Positions 1 to 4,468 of a stretch of DNA of 7,324 bases are shown here, piece by piece. The first letter of the stretch is position 1. The number at the start of each line of letters is the position of its first letter. Location: positions 1 to 7,324 of the forward strand of contig JANXYF010000237.1 in assembly GCA_025350175.1 (NCBI GenBank), written 5' to 3'. The translations under genes were made by a program, and so were the position numbers. This stretch comes from Nitrosopumilales archaeon. Lineage in GTDB: Archaea > Thermoproteota > Nitrososphaeria > Nitrososphaerales > Nitrosopumilaceae. The notes under the pieces are model-generated. The model saw nothing but the letters and a program-made list of their open reading frames with translations, ran no database searches and was not told the DNA's origin.

Positions 1-121
1 TCCACTTGTGGCAAGTATGACAAGTGCTATCATTACGTATGAATATTTTTTCATAAATGATTTACATTCAAATCAGAATAAAACGGATGCTACTATTTTC
101 ATCAATAGGAATGGTAACTAG
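1..121 (+). CDS. C-terminal fragment of an unidentified protein (5' truncated)
   Basis: A reading frame beginning at base 2 stays open for 39 codons from the window edge to a TAG at 119-121. The other two plus frames and all three minus frames are interrupted within this stretch. The visible peptide has a mildly hydrophobic beginning (PLVASMTSAITYEYFF) followed by a polar, asparagine-rich tail (SNQNKTDATIFINRNGN). This could be the end of a membrane or exported protein, but the fragment is too short to assign a family. A 39-codon open frame can arise by chance in AT-rich DNA, so this is only a probable gene end. The next gene starts 30 bases downstream with its own TATA-like box. Confidence 0.4.
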   Translation, partial: PLVASMTSAIITYEYFFINDLHSNQNKTDATIFINRNGN

Positions 122-131
122 ACATTATAAT
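122..131 (+). promoter_or_regulatory. TATA-like box for the winged-helix gene
   Basis: The sequence ACATTATAAT is centred about 26 bases before the ATG at 152. That is the spacing expected for an archaeal TBP site driving a leaderless or nearly leaderless transcript. No Shine-Dalgarno-like sequence lies just before the ATG. Called from position and composition only. Confidence 0.4.
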
Positions 132-151
132 CCAAAAAAGTAAACTCTCTC

Positions 152-439
152 ATGTCAAAACCGCAATATCGTTCAGAGATGGGCATAATCTCTGATGTTT
201 TAGGTGTAGTAATGGAACGTGGTATGCAAGGTTCGATAATCTCTTCTATAGCAAGAAGCGCAAATCTATCTCATTATGTTGCAGTTGAAAAATGTCAAAA
301 ACTTGTAGGTTTTGGATTACTAGAATATGTAAGTAATGACAGAAATCACACTTTTATTGTAACAGGAAAAGGAATCCAGTTTTTTCATGAAATGCAAAAA
401 TTCATAGAAATGGTCCAGTCTATAAAAATAAGATACTAA
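152..439 (+). CDS. Small winged helix-turn-helix transcriptional regulator
   Basis: A 95-residue protein that fits the compact archaeal winged-helix regulators (the HTH_45 type common in Thaumarchaeota). The order of elements is: an N-terminal helix (YRSEMGIISDVLGVVMERG, about residues 6-24), then an HTH with SIISSIARSANLS as first helix and turn and YVAVEKCQKLVGFGLLEYV as the recognition helix and start of the wing (about 42-60), a beta wing (NDRNHTFIVTGKG), and a C-terminal amphipathic helix (QFFHEMQKFIEMVQS) that usually mediates dimerisation. The phrase L-TxKG at the wing exit is typical of the family. There is no effector domain, so it probably acts as a dimeric DNA-binding protein, possibly sensing through its dimer interface. 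Target genes cannot be told from the window. The start at 152 is supported by the TATA-like box 26 bases upstream. Confidence 0.8.
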   Translation: MSKPQYRSEMGIISDVLGVVMERGMQGSIISSIARSANLSHYVAVEKCQKLVGFGLLEYVSNDRNHTFIVTGKGIQFFHEMQKFIEMVQSIKIRY

Positions 440-554
440 AAGTCCAATCGGATCAAAAACAAACTATTGTTCCAAAAATCATGCCTAAGATTGCTCAATA
501 CTAATCAATCACAATAAATTACTGACTTTAAAATAATCAATCGCCCCAATATGC
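440..554. other. Intergenic stretch before the candidate RNA
   Basis: AT-rich DNA between the winged-helix gene and the GC-rich island. Apart from a TATA-like box at 526-537, I see no gene, repeat or terminator in it. A minus-strand open frame running through here (505-927) is discussed under rejected items. Confidence 0.5.
526..537 (+). promoter_or_regulatory. TATA-like box for the candidate RNA
   Basis: CTTTAAAATAAT closely resembles an archaeal TATA box (TTTAAAATA core at 527-535). A transcript started about 25 bases downstream would begin near 556-558, a few bases before the first arm of the helix at 562-570. No protein reading frame on the plus strand starts at that spacing, which suggests the box serves a non-coding transcript. 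Confidence 0.45.
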
Positions 555-705
555 ACGCAGACGGACTGGGATGATTAAAGATGATTTTTGGTCCACCCAG
601 CCGTGCTACAGGGCACCCCGGTAATAGAACAAGATGAGGATTAAGGCTAAACGTACCAATGACTCTATGTGGGTCAGAACCGGGGGACATTCTTTTCCTA
701 TATTT
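555..705 (+). ncRNA. Candidate structured non-coding RNA, family not recognised
   Basis: Bases 541-690 are about 51% G+C by my count, in flanks that are much more AT-rich; such islands in AT-rich archaeal genomes are often RNA genes. Several helices can be drawn on the plus strand: 562-564/601-603 plus 566-570/596-600 (eight pairs with one bulged A); a small hairpin 603-606/613-616 with loop UACAGG; 616-621 with 680-685 (CCCCGG/CCGGGG) enclosing an internal domain; and 661-665/671-675 (GACUC/GGGUC) with loop UAUGU. A TATA-like box lies about 25 bases before the first helix, and T-rich DNA (693-706) follows the last. I looked for hallmarks of 5S rRNA, SRP RNA (GGAAG...GCAGC loop), RNase P RNA (GGAAAGUCC and ACAGAA) and a tRNA T-loop and found none convincingly. 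Ends are approximate and the opposite strand cannot be excluded. Confidence 0.45.
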
Positions 706-706
706 T
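693..706 (+). terminator. T-rich stretch after the candidate RNA
   Basis: TTTTCCTATATTTT follows directly after the last GC-rich helix of the candidate RNA. Archaeal RNA polymerase often terminates on T-rich non-template DNA, so this is a plausible 3' end. It is a weak signal in AT-rich DNA. Confidence 0.3.
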
Positions 707-812
707 CTAAAAATATCTACAATCAAAAGGATTTTTGAGATTTTACACAAAAAATCAGAACTAAATTCAGCTAAGGGATATAATTGATCCTTGCATGAAA
801 ACAACAGATCCA

Positions 813-824
813 TTGATATATTTG
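813..824 (+). promoter_or_regulatory. TATA-like box for the RAM-domain gene
   Basis: TTGATATATTTG is centred about 24 bases before the ATG at 842, fitting a leaderless transcript. The preceding 100 bases (707-812) are AT-rich and show no further feature that I can support. Confidence 0.45.
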
Positions 825-841
825 CATTGTATAGGTAATGC

Positions 842-1081
842 ATGGCAACAGCATATGTGCTAATAAATTGTGAACTTGGCTCTGAAGAATCTATAATTTC
901 ACAACTCAAAGCAATTAACGGAGTCAAGGAAGTACATGGTACCTTCGGGGCCTACGATATTTTAGCAAAGATAGAATCTCCAACAGTGGAAGCACTACGA
1001 GAGATCATCACCTGGAAGATTCGTAAAATAGAGAAGATTCGTTCAACTCTAACCTTGATGGGCATAGAAGGTCAAAGCTAA
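842..1081 (+). CDS. Stand-alone Lrp/AsnC ligand-binding (RAM) domain protein
   Basis: A 79-residue protein consisting only of the Lrp/AsnC C-terminal effector domain (RAM, an ACT-like alpha/beta fold). The first strand (AYVLINCELG), helix (SEESIISQLKAINGV), second strand (KEVHGTF), the diagnostic GAYDILAKI strand (about residues 36-44), second helix (TVEALREIITWKI) and final strand (RSTLTLMGIEG) follow the family order. The DNA-binding half is absent, and no start lies upstream that would add one. Stand-alone RAM proteins are abundant in Thaumarchaeota. In general RAM domains bind amino acids or other small effectors at dimer interfaces, so it may modulate full-length Lrp-type regulators or act as a small sensor; the ligand is unknown. 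The ATG at 842 is chosen because of the TATA spacing; the ATG at 838 is out of frame. Confidence 0.85.
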   Translation: MATAYVLINCELGSEESIISQLKAINGVKEVHGTFGAYDILAKIESPTVEALREIITWKIRKIEKIRSTLTLMGIEGQS

Positions 1082-1176
1082 ACTCTCTGTGGAAAAATTT
1101 CCGCTCATATTTTTAAAAACTACCCCAGAGGATTCTCTAATTTTTATGCAAAGACCTTTTAATTGTGTTCTAATCT
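1082..1176 (+). other. Short intergenic region with an inverted repeat and T run
   Basis: After the RAM gene there is a short inverted repeat (GGAAA 1091-1095 / TTTCC 1098-1102) and then a T5 run followed by A5 near 1111-1120. This could end transcription, but the signal is weak. The remaining bases lead into the promoter of the next gene. Confidence 0.25.
1157..1165 (+). promoter_or_regulatory. TATA-like box for the HExxH protein gene
   Basis: TTTTAATTG is centred 25 bases before the GTG at 1186 but only 16 before the TTG at 1177. If transcripts here are leaderless, the box favours GTG 1186 as the true start. Confidence 0.35.
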
Positions 1177-1752
1177 TTGCACCATGTGCTTCTTCACTTT
1201 ATTTTTGTAGTAAAAGAAGAGGAACTTGAACAGAGACGATGGGAGTTTGAGTATGTGCAAAAGATGGCTCTATTCTATAAAACATGGATAGAAAAGACTT
1301 TTTCTAAAACAGTTGAGGTCCAAGCAGATGAGATGACAGTACAATCTGGTGGACTATTCAGAATTGTTGATACTCCTGCATTACTTCTAGACCATGAGAG
1401 CAGAGGGACAGACATCTTTCATTTTTACCTCACTTACTTTAGGCCAATCTGGACAGATTGTACATGTGAAGGGTATTTTGCAGATAATTTTGGCATGGTT
1501 CAATGGGGCAAGAGCCCACAAAAAAATGATATCAATTATCTAATGGAAGTTAATTGTCCCAAGGTTTCTCATGAGCTTGCGCATGAATTTCTACGACAGA
1601 CTGGATACAAAAATTACAAAGAGCTAGTCCATGACATATGGGACAAGCATCTTTTTGCATCTGTACCATACGAGCGTTATGATTCAAATTTTTCTCAAAC
1701 AGAAAAAGATGCACTCTTTGCAACTATAGATACTTCAAGTATACGAACATAG
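1177..1752 (+). CDS. Unrecognised protein with an HELAH (HExxH) zincin-like motif
   Basis: A 191-residue protein that I do not recognise by name. An in-frame stop at 1171 leaves only TTG 1177 or GTG 1186 as starts; the TATA spacing favours GTG 1186, which would remove three residues (numbering here is from TTG). There is no signal peptide or membrane helix of normal length, so it is probably cytosolic. The striking feature is VSHELAHEFL at about residues 130-139: H132, E133 and H136 form an HExxH motif of the kind that binds zinc and holds the catalytic glutamate in metallopeptidases. It is preceded by an extended segment (EGYFADNFGMVQW, about 98-110) that could be the substrate-binding edge strand. 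Candidate third ligands lie in LVHDIWDKHLF shortly after. Two cysteines (WTDCTCEGY) and NCPK add possible metal sites. The metzincin pattern (HExxHxxGxxH) is not met. Function is inferred from the motif only. Confidence 0.65.
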   Translation: MHHVLLHFIFVVKEEELEQRRWEFEYVQKMALFYKTWIEKTFSKTVEVQADEMTVQSGGLFRIVDTPALLLDHESRGTDIFHFYLTYFRPIWTDCTCEGYFADNFGMVQWGKSPQKNDINYLMEVNCPKVSHELAHEFLRQTGYKNYKELVHDIWDKHLFASVPYERYDSNFSQTEKDALFATIDTSSIRT

Positions 1753-1787
1753 TTACACGCATTACTAGTTTGTAATGGCGCTAAAAG

Positions 1788-1798
1788 GCTATAAGTAA
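1788..1798 (+). promoter_or_regulatory. TATA-like box for the microprotein gene
   Basis: CTATAAGTA lies about 25 bases before the ATG at 1817, matching the spacing seen at the other genes in the window. It supports independent transcription of the short zinc-ribbon-like gene. Confidence 0.4.
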
Positions 1799-1816
1799 GT
1801 AATTTAGAGATTTTTT

Positions 1817-1933
1817 ATGCCAGAATTTACCTGTCCTGATTGTGGTAAGAAATTATTTCACGAAAATGAAACCACACTAACTGTTGAAAAACAAATACAC
1901 GTAAAATTTTGTCCTACCAAGAAAAAGCGCTAG
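1817..1933 (+). CDS. 38-residue zinc-ribbon-like microprotein
   Basis: A complete short frame from ATG 1817 to TAG 1931-1933. The peptide starts MPEFTCPDCGKKLFHEN and ends KFCPTKKKR. It has a CxxCG knuckle (C6, C9, G10), the hallmark of rubredoxin-type zinc ribbons, with H15, H28 and C32 as candidate partner ligands, and a strongly basic tail. A second full CxxC is missing, so a complete site would be of C2HC type or need dimerisation. Small zinc-finger proteins of this kind are common in Thaumarchaeota and are often skipped by gene callers because of their length; nucleic-acid or protein binding is plausible but unproven. Support for its reality is the TATA-like box at the right distance, the meaningful cysteine pattern, and the fit between flanking genes. 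Its stop shares CTAG with the stop of the convergent gene. Confidence 0.6.
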   Translation: MPEFTCPDCGKKLFHENETTLTVEKQIHVKFCPTKKKR

Positions 1934-2562
1934 CACTTGGTTACAGAATAAATTCTGTCTTGGAAACTTGCTATCTTAAAATCAATCCTATTTTGTGGAT
2001 CTTTCTTGCGGATTGTACTTAGTTTTTCCAAAGTAACCAGTGCTTCACCATCAAATCCAACTGAAGAGCCAAAAACTCCCTCAGCAAGCTGATTTCCATG
2101 CTCGCCTTTTTTGATATCATCAACCATTTCATAAAACTTGATTGCTTCTCTTTTTGATGCTGCACCACCTGAAGACTTGTTTAAACCAACTGCAATATAC
2201 ATGCCGTTATTTTTAACTGCGATAGGAACCTTGTAGATCTTACCTGAATGACCTGGAATTTTTTCGTTCAACAAAATTTCACATTTATGAAACATGCTTG
2301 AGATGTATGCAAAAAATCGATAGTTTGCATATGAGCCAGATGCATCTTCATGACAATCAACAAAAACCTTGTGTAAAAGTTCAAGAGCAGAATCATTCAT
2401 GCTTTGCAGACGTTCTTCAATTCGTCCTTTTCTAACCAGATCGGACTTGCAATCAGCGGCAATTTTTTCTAAAATGAAAGGAGGCAGATTATAATTTTTT
2501 AGTGTGGAGACAAAAGTTCCAGTCTTTGAAGCTCCAAATGTTGGAAAGTTTCCTCTGCTCAA
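1930..2562 (-). CDS. Conserved-looking protein of unknown function, possible degenerate endonuclease fold
   Basis: A 210-residue soluble protein that I cannot name with confidence. It begins with TTG: an in-frame stop lies seven codons upstream, no ATG is available before residue 55, and a TATA-like box is centred 26 bases upstream, so a leaderless TTG start is the best choice. The N-terminal part (about 1-65) has FGASKTGTFVSTLKNY and PPFILEKIAADCKSDL, faintly like an ATP-cone. The C-terminal half (about 105-210) alternates strands and helices: KVPIAVKNNGMYIAVGL, EAIKFYEMVDDIKKG, then GVFGSSVGFDGEAL and RIDFKIASFQDRIYSV. The GVF-SS-GFD-EA phrase resembles the late strand-helix of Mrr/RecB-like restriction-endonuclease folds. 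However, I do not see an intact D...(D/E)xK site; IAVK sits where ExK might be. The fold assignment is therefore a weak inference and the gene is best called hypothetical. Confidence 0.75.
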   Translation of the reverse strand: MSRGNFPTFGASKTGTFVSTLKNYNLPPFILEKIAADCKSDLVRKGRIEERLQSMNDSALELLHKVFVDCHEDASGSYANYRFFAYISSMFHKCEILLNEKIPGHSGKIYKVPIAVKNNGMYIAVGLNKSSGGAASKREAIKFYEMVDDIKKGEHGNQLAEGVFGSSVGFDGEALVTLEKLSTIRKKDPQNRIDFKIASFQDRIYSVTKC

Positions 2563-2583
2563 ATCAGTTTGCCCCGAAATTTA

Positions 2584-2594
2584 ATATTTTAAAA
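2584..2594 (-). promoter_or_regulatory. TATA-like box for the minus-strand TTG-start gene
   Basis: On the minus strand the sequence reads TTTTAAAATATT and is centred about 26 bases before the TTG at 2562. It is the main evidence for choosing that start codon. Confidence 0.45.
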
Positions 2595-2707
2595 CTCATT
2601 CCCAACTTCCCTAGCGACAATACTAGGAGTCTTTTTCCTTATAACTGTTAGGTCAAAGATAGATCAGATGGTGGGGCCGACCGGAATTGAACCGGCGACA
2701 CACGGGT

Positions 2708-2761
2708 CACTACAGCTCCAAACTGTACATCATCCTAACGTCAGTGAAGCTTGTGAAACCA
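2708..2761 (-). other. Intron 2 of tRNA-Trp (54 nt, canonical position 37/38)
   Basis: The intron starts after G37 and ends before A38. The bulges are AG|T and TG|A; the central helix CTCC/GTAG has three pairs and one C.U mismatch. An intron-side helix GGTTTCA/TGGAGCT (seven pairs, three of them G.U) supports the fold, and the exon helix is the anticodon stem. It contains CTGA (2744-2741) and ATGATGT (2733-2727), which resemble box D and box C but in the order D then C. Confidence 0.8.
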
Positions 2762-2770
2762 CTGGAGCCC

Positions 2771-2797
2771 TTAGCGGTGATCAATGTGATCTAAACT
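2771..2797 (-). other. Intron 1 of tRNA-Trp (27 nt, within the anticodon stem)
   Basis: The junctions fit the bulge-helix-bulge rule. The bulge AC|A follows GGCG (positions 23-26), the bulge AA|G follows CGCT, and GGCG pairs with CGCT (G.U, G-C, C-G, G-C) as the four-pair central helix. Each three-base bulge is cut after its second base. Inside, GATC pairs with GATC around the loop ACATT. The outer exon-side helix is poor, so this is a relaxed motif. Insertion between positions 28 and 29 is non-canonical. Confidence 0.8.
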
Positions 2798-2850
2798 GTC
2801 GCCATACCAGGCTAGGCTACGACCCCACGTAATGACCATAAATGCACTTG

Positions 2851-2862
2851 AATTTTAATTTA
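2851..2862 (-). promoter_or_regulatory. TATA-like box for tRNA-Trp
   Basis: On the minus strand this reads TAAATTAAAATT and is centred about 30 bases before the first base of the mature tRNA. Transcription would therefore start a few bases upstream of it, leaving a short leader for RNase P. Confidence 0.4.
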
Positions 2863-2934
2863 CTCAAGTTTCTGAAGATTTATTGATGGTATAATGATAC
2901 TTTAAGCGTTGTACGACACAAAATCAAGGAGCGG

Positions 2935-2944
2935 AAAAATTTAG
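2935..2944 (+). promoter_or_regulatory. Possible TATA-like box before the membrane-anchored protein
   Basis: AAAAATTTAG is centred about 25 bases before the TTG at 2965. A second candidate, GGTATAATGA at 2888-2897, would instead place transcription start near 2917-2920, upstream of the basic N-terminal codons. The two candidates imply different gene starts and cannot be separated here. Confidence 0.25.
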
Positions 2945-2964
2945 TCCGTCCAATAATCATAATC

Positions 2965-3474
2965 TTGGGGGCAATTCCTATCTTGGCTGCTCTTTTCATT
3001 GTAGTTCCAACACTTCTCAGACCAGAAATTACAAATGTTGCAGTAAATTCTGATGATGTCATATCAATAGAATACAGCAAACAACACCTCAAAAAAATAT
3101 CATTTGGTCTTACACAGAATATTGGCGCTGAAACGACTGAAGTTTTGACCATATCTAATGATGGCCAAGCAAGCTATAGTTTAACAAAAAACGGCTATTC
3201 TGCGCCTGATGTAAAATATCAGTTATCAAAAGAAGAGGTTACAAGACTTACTGGGCTTGTAAAAGAGACAGGATTTATGCAAATTCCGCAAACATCTTTT
3301 CAAGTAAAAAGCGATCTGAACGAATATGACAAGTATGGATTACAGATAACCCTAGACGGCAAATCAGTCAATATCTCCTGGCCTGACCAGAATTCTACTA
3401 ACGAATTCATTCCTCCACTGATAAGCCAAGTTCAAACCAGTCTAGATGGTGTTATAGCAGAAATAATAAAATAA
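2965..3474 (+). CDS. Membrane-anchored extracytoplasmic protein of unknown function
   Basis: A 169-residue protein, given with the only recognised start codon in frame (TTG 2965). It opens with a hydrophobic segment (GAIPILAALFIVVPTLL, residues 2-18), then a hydrophilic domain that should lie outside the membrane. The domain is beta-rich with two helices: VLTISNDGQASYSL (strand pair), LSKEEVTRLTGLVKETGFMQI (about 89-109), then YGLQITLDGKSVNISWPD (strand pair) and a final helix (PLISQVQTSLDGVIAEI). This layout, dG...y.l followed by ls-ee...L..L....gF and a y.i.i.dgk..v.w strand pair, is seen in small secreted beta proteins, but I do not assign a family. The frame is open back to 2887, and the codons before TTG read KIKERKNLVRPIIII, an ideal positively charged flank for the membrane segment; the true N-terminus may therefore lie upstream despite the lack of ATG, GTG or TTG there. 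The next gene begins 25 bases after its stop. Confidence 0.7.
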   Translation: MGAIPILAALFIVVPTLLRPEITNVAVNSDDVISIEYSKQHLKKISFGLTQNIGAETTEVLTISNDGQASYSLTKNGYSAPDVKYQLSKEEVTRLTGLVKETGFMQIPQTSFQVKSDLNEYDKYGLQITLDGKSVNISWPDQNSTNEFIPPLISQVQTSLDGVIAEIIK

Positions 3475-3477
3475 ATA
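3463..3477 (+). promoter_or_regulatory. TATA-like box for pdxS, overlapping the end of the preceding gene
   Basis: The run ATAATAAAATAAATA is centred about 30 bases before the pdxS ATG at 3500, and it overlaps the last codons and stop of the upstream gene. This would let pdxST be transcribed on its own although only 25 bases separate the two genes. Confidence 0.4.
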
Positions 3478-3499
3478 GCCTAAGGCACGATCAAAATTC

Positions 3500-4468
3500 A
3501 TGATTCCTCTTTCTGGTGATCTGGGTAATTCTAAAGGAGTAGTAAAGGAAAATGTCGGCTCGTTTAGTACTACACGAGGAACTTCAACTCTAAAACGCGG
3601 TTTTGCTCACATGCTAAAAAATGGAGTTGTAATGGATGTTACAACTGTTGAACAAGCCCAAATTGCAGAAGAATCTGGCGCAGTTGCAGTAATGGTTTTA
3701 GATAAACTTCCATCTGATGTTAGAAAAGCTGGTGGTGTTGCAAGAACTGCAAGCATAAGAATTATTCAAGAAATTATGGACTCTGTAACAATTCCTGTCA
3801 TGGCAAAATGCAGAATAGGTCATGTGTATGAGGCAATGGTTTTACAAGAAACAAATGTTGACATGATAGACGAGTCCGAAGTTTTAACACCTGCTGACGA
3901 AAATCATCATATATGGAAATGGGATTTTACCACTCCATTTGTAAATGGTGCAAGAAATCTTGGTGAAGCACTAAGAAGAATAGAAGAGGGTGCAGCAATG
4001 ATTAGAACAAAAGGAGAGCCAGGTACTGGAAATGTTGCAGAAGCTGTAATTCATATTAAAAATGTCAATACCGAACTACGACGCATAAAATCAATTTATG
4101 ATGCAGGAGATGAGCAGGACTTGATTAGTGTTGCAAGAGAACTCAAAGTTTCATATTCTATTTTAGAAGAGACTGCAAGTTTAGGCAGATTGCCTGTTGT
4201 AAATTTTGCAGCTGGTGGAATCTCAACTCCAGCAGATGCAGCATATCTGATGACACTTGGCTGTGATGGAGTCTTTGTAGGTTCTGGAATCTTCAAGGCA
4301 GATGATGCAAAGGAAAGAGCCCAAGCTATAGTACTTGCAACAACATTCTGGGAAGATCCAGATAAAGTAAAGGAGGCACAAAAAATGATTGATGAGAGAC
4401 AATCAATGTTAGGGTTAGATACAAAGAATCTTGATCTTCGAATGCAAGAACGTGGTAGTACAGCATGA
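3500..4468 (+). CDS. pdxS: Pyridoxal 5'-phosphate synthase subunit PdxS
   Basis: A 322-residue (beta/alpha)8-barrel synthase of the DXP-independent vitamin B6 pathway. It condenses ribose 5-phosphate, glyceraldehyde 3-phosphate and ammonia supplied by PdxT into pyridoxal 5'-phosphate, in the cytosol, in a complex of twelve PdxS and up to twelve PdxT. Family landmarks are all present: VVMDV with D46, IPVMAK with K103 (first imine lysine), [11 protein letters not shown] (124-134), [12 protein letters not shown] with K171 (second imine lysine), [15 protein letters not shown] (234-248) and the phosphate-binding FVGSGIF (259-265). D46, K103 and K171 match Bacillus D24, K81 and K149 with a constant offset of 22, showing an N-terminal extension of about 22 residues and no internal gaps up to there. 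The C-terminal MQERG ends as usual. The ATG at 3500 is chosen by TATA spacing; the next in-frame ATG (codon 38) would delete the first helix. Its TGA overlaps the pdxT ATG. Confidence 0.97.
   Translation: MIPLSGDLGNSKGVVKENVGSFSTTRGTSTLKRGFAHMLKNGVVMDVTTVEQAQIAEESGAVAVMVLDKLPSDVRKAGGVARTASIRIIQEIMDSVTIPVMAKCRIGHVYEAMVLQETNVDMIDESEVLTPADENHHIWKWDFTTPFVNGARNLGEALRRIEEGAAMIRTKGEPGTGNVAEAVIHIKNVNTELRRIKSIYDAGDEQDLISVARELKVSYSILEETASLGRLPVVNFAAGGISTPADAAYLMTLGCDGVFVGSGIFKADDAKERAQAIVLATTFWEDPDKVKEAQKMIDERQSMLGLDTKNLDLRMQERGSTA

Larger units (their letters stand above)
2669..2826 (-). tRNA. tRNA-Trp (CCA) with two introns and encoded CCA end
   Basis: Read on the minus strand, the acceptor GGGGTCG (2826-2820) pairs with CGGCCCC (2679-2673), followed by discriminator A 2672 and an encoded CCA (2671-2669). 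The D arm is GCC...GGC with GG in the loop, and the T arm is GCCGG-TTCAATT-CCGGT. The anticodon stem forms only if two introns are removed: exons 2826-2798, 2770-2762 and 2707-2672 (29, 9 and 36 nt) give ACGGG-CTCCAGA-CCCGT, a perfect five-pair stem with a standard tryptophan loop; the anticodon CCA is at 2765-2763. The mature RNA is 74 nt plus CCA. Intron 1 lies between positions 28 and 29, intron 2 at the canonical 37/38. An archaeal TATA-like box lies upstream. It supplies tryptophan during translation; splicing needs the tRNA endonuclease and ligase. Confidence 0.92.

Noticed and set aside
555..705. Identifying the GC-rich island as 5S rRNA, SRP RNA, RNase P RNA or a tRNA
   Set aside because: Only fragments resemble these families (for example CAGAACC as in an RNase P conserved region). 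The diagnostic loops and pairing partners at the right distances are missing.
505..927. Minus-strand open frame of 140 codons across the intergenic region
   Set aside because: It runs through the GC-rich foldable island and into the 5' part of the RAM-domain gene, has no recognisable domain, and no well-placed TATA-like box. The long frame is explained by the composition of the island.
1145..1230. ATG at 1145 or 1184 as start for the HExxH protein
   Set aside because: Both are out of frame with it; they reach stops after 27 and 8 codons. A frameshift is not needed because TTG 1177 and GTG 1186 are in frame.
2669..2826. A tRNA with a long variable arm or a single-intron tRNA with anticodon stem ACAGT/GCTGT
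   Set aside because: That reading leaves an oversized, unpaired variable region and no sensible anticodon loop, whereas the two-intron model gives a perfect tRNA-Trp.
2880..3152. Minus-strand frame of 90 codons opposite the membrane-anchored protein
   Set aside because: It is a shadow of the plus-strand gene, has no domain, and overlaps a better-supported coding frame.
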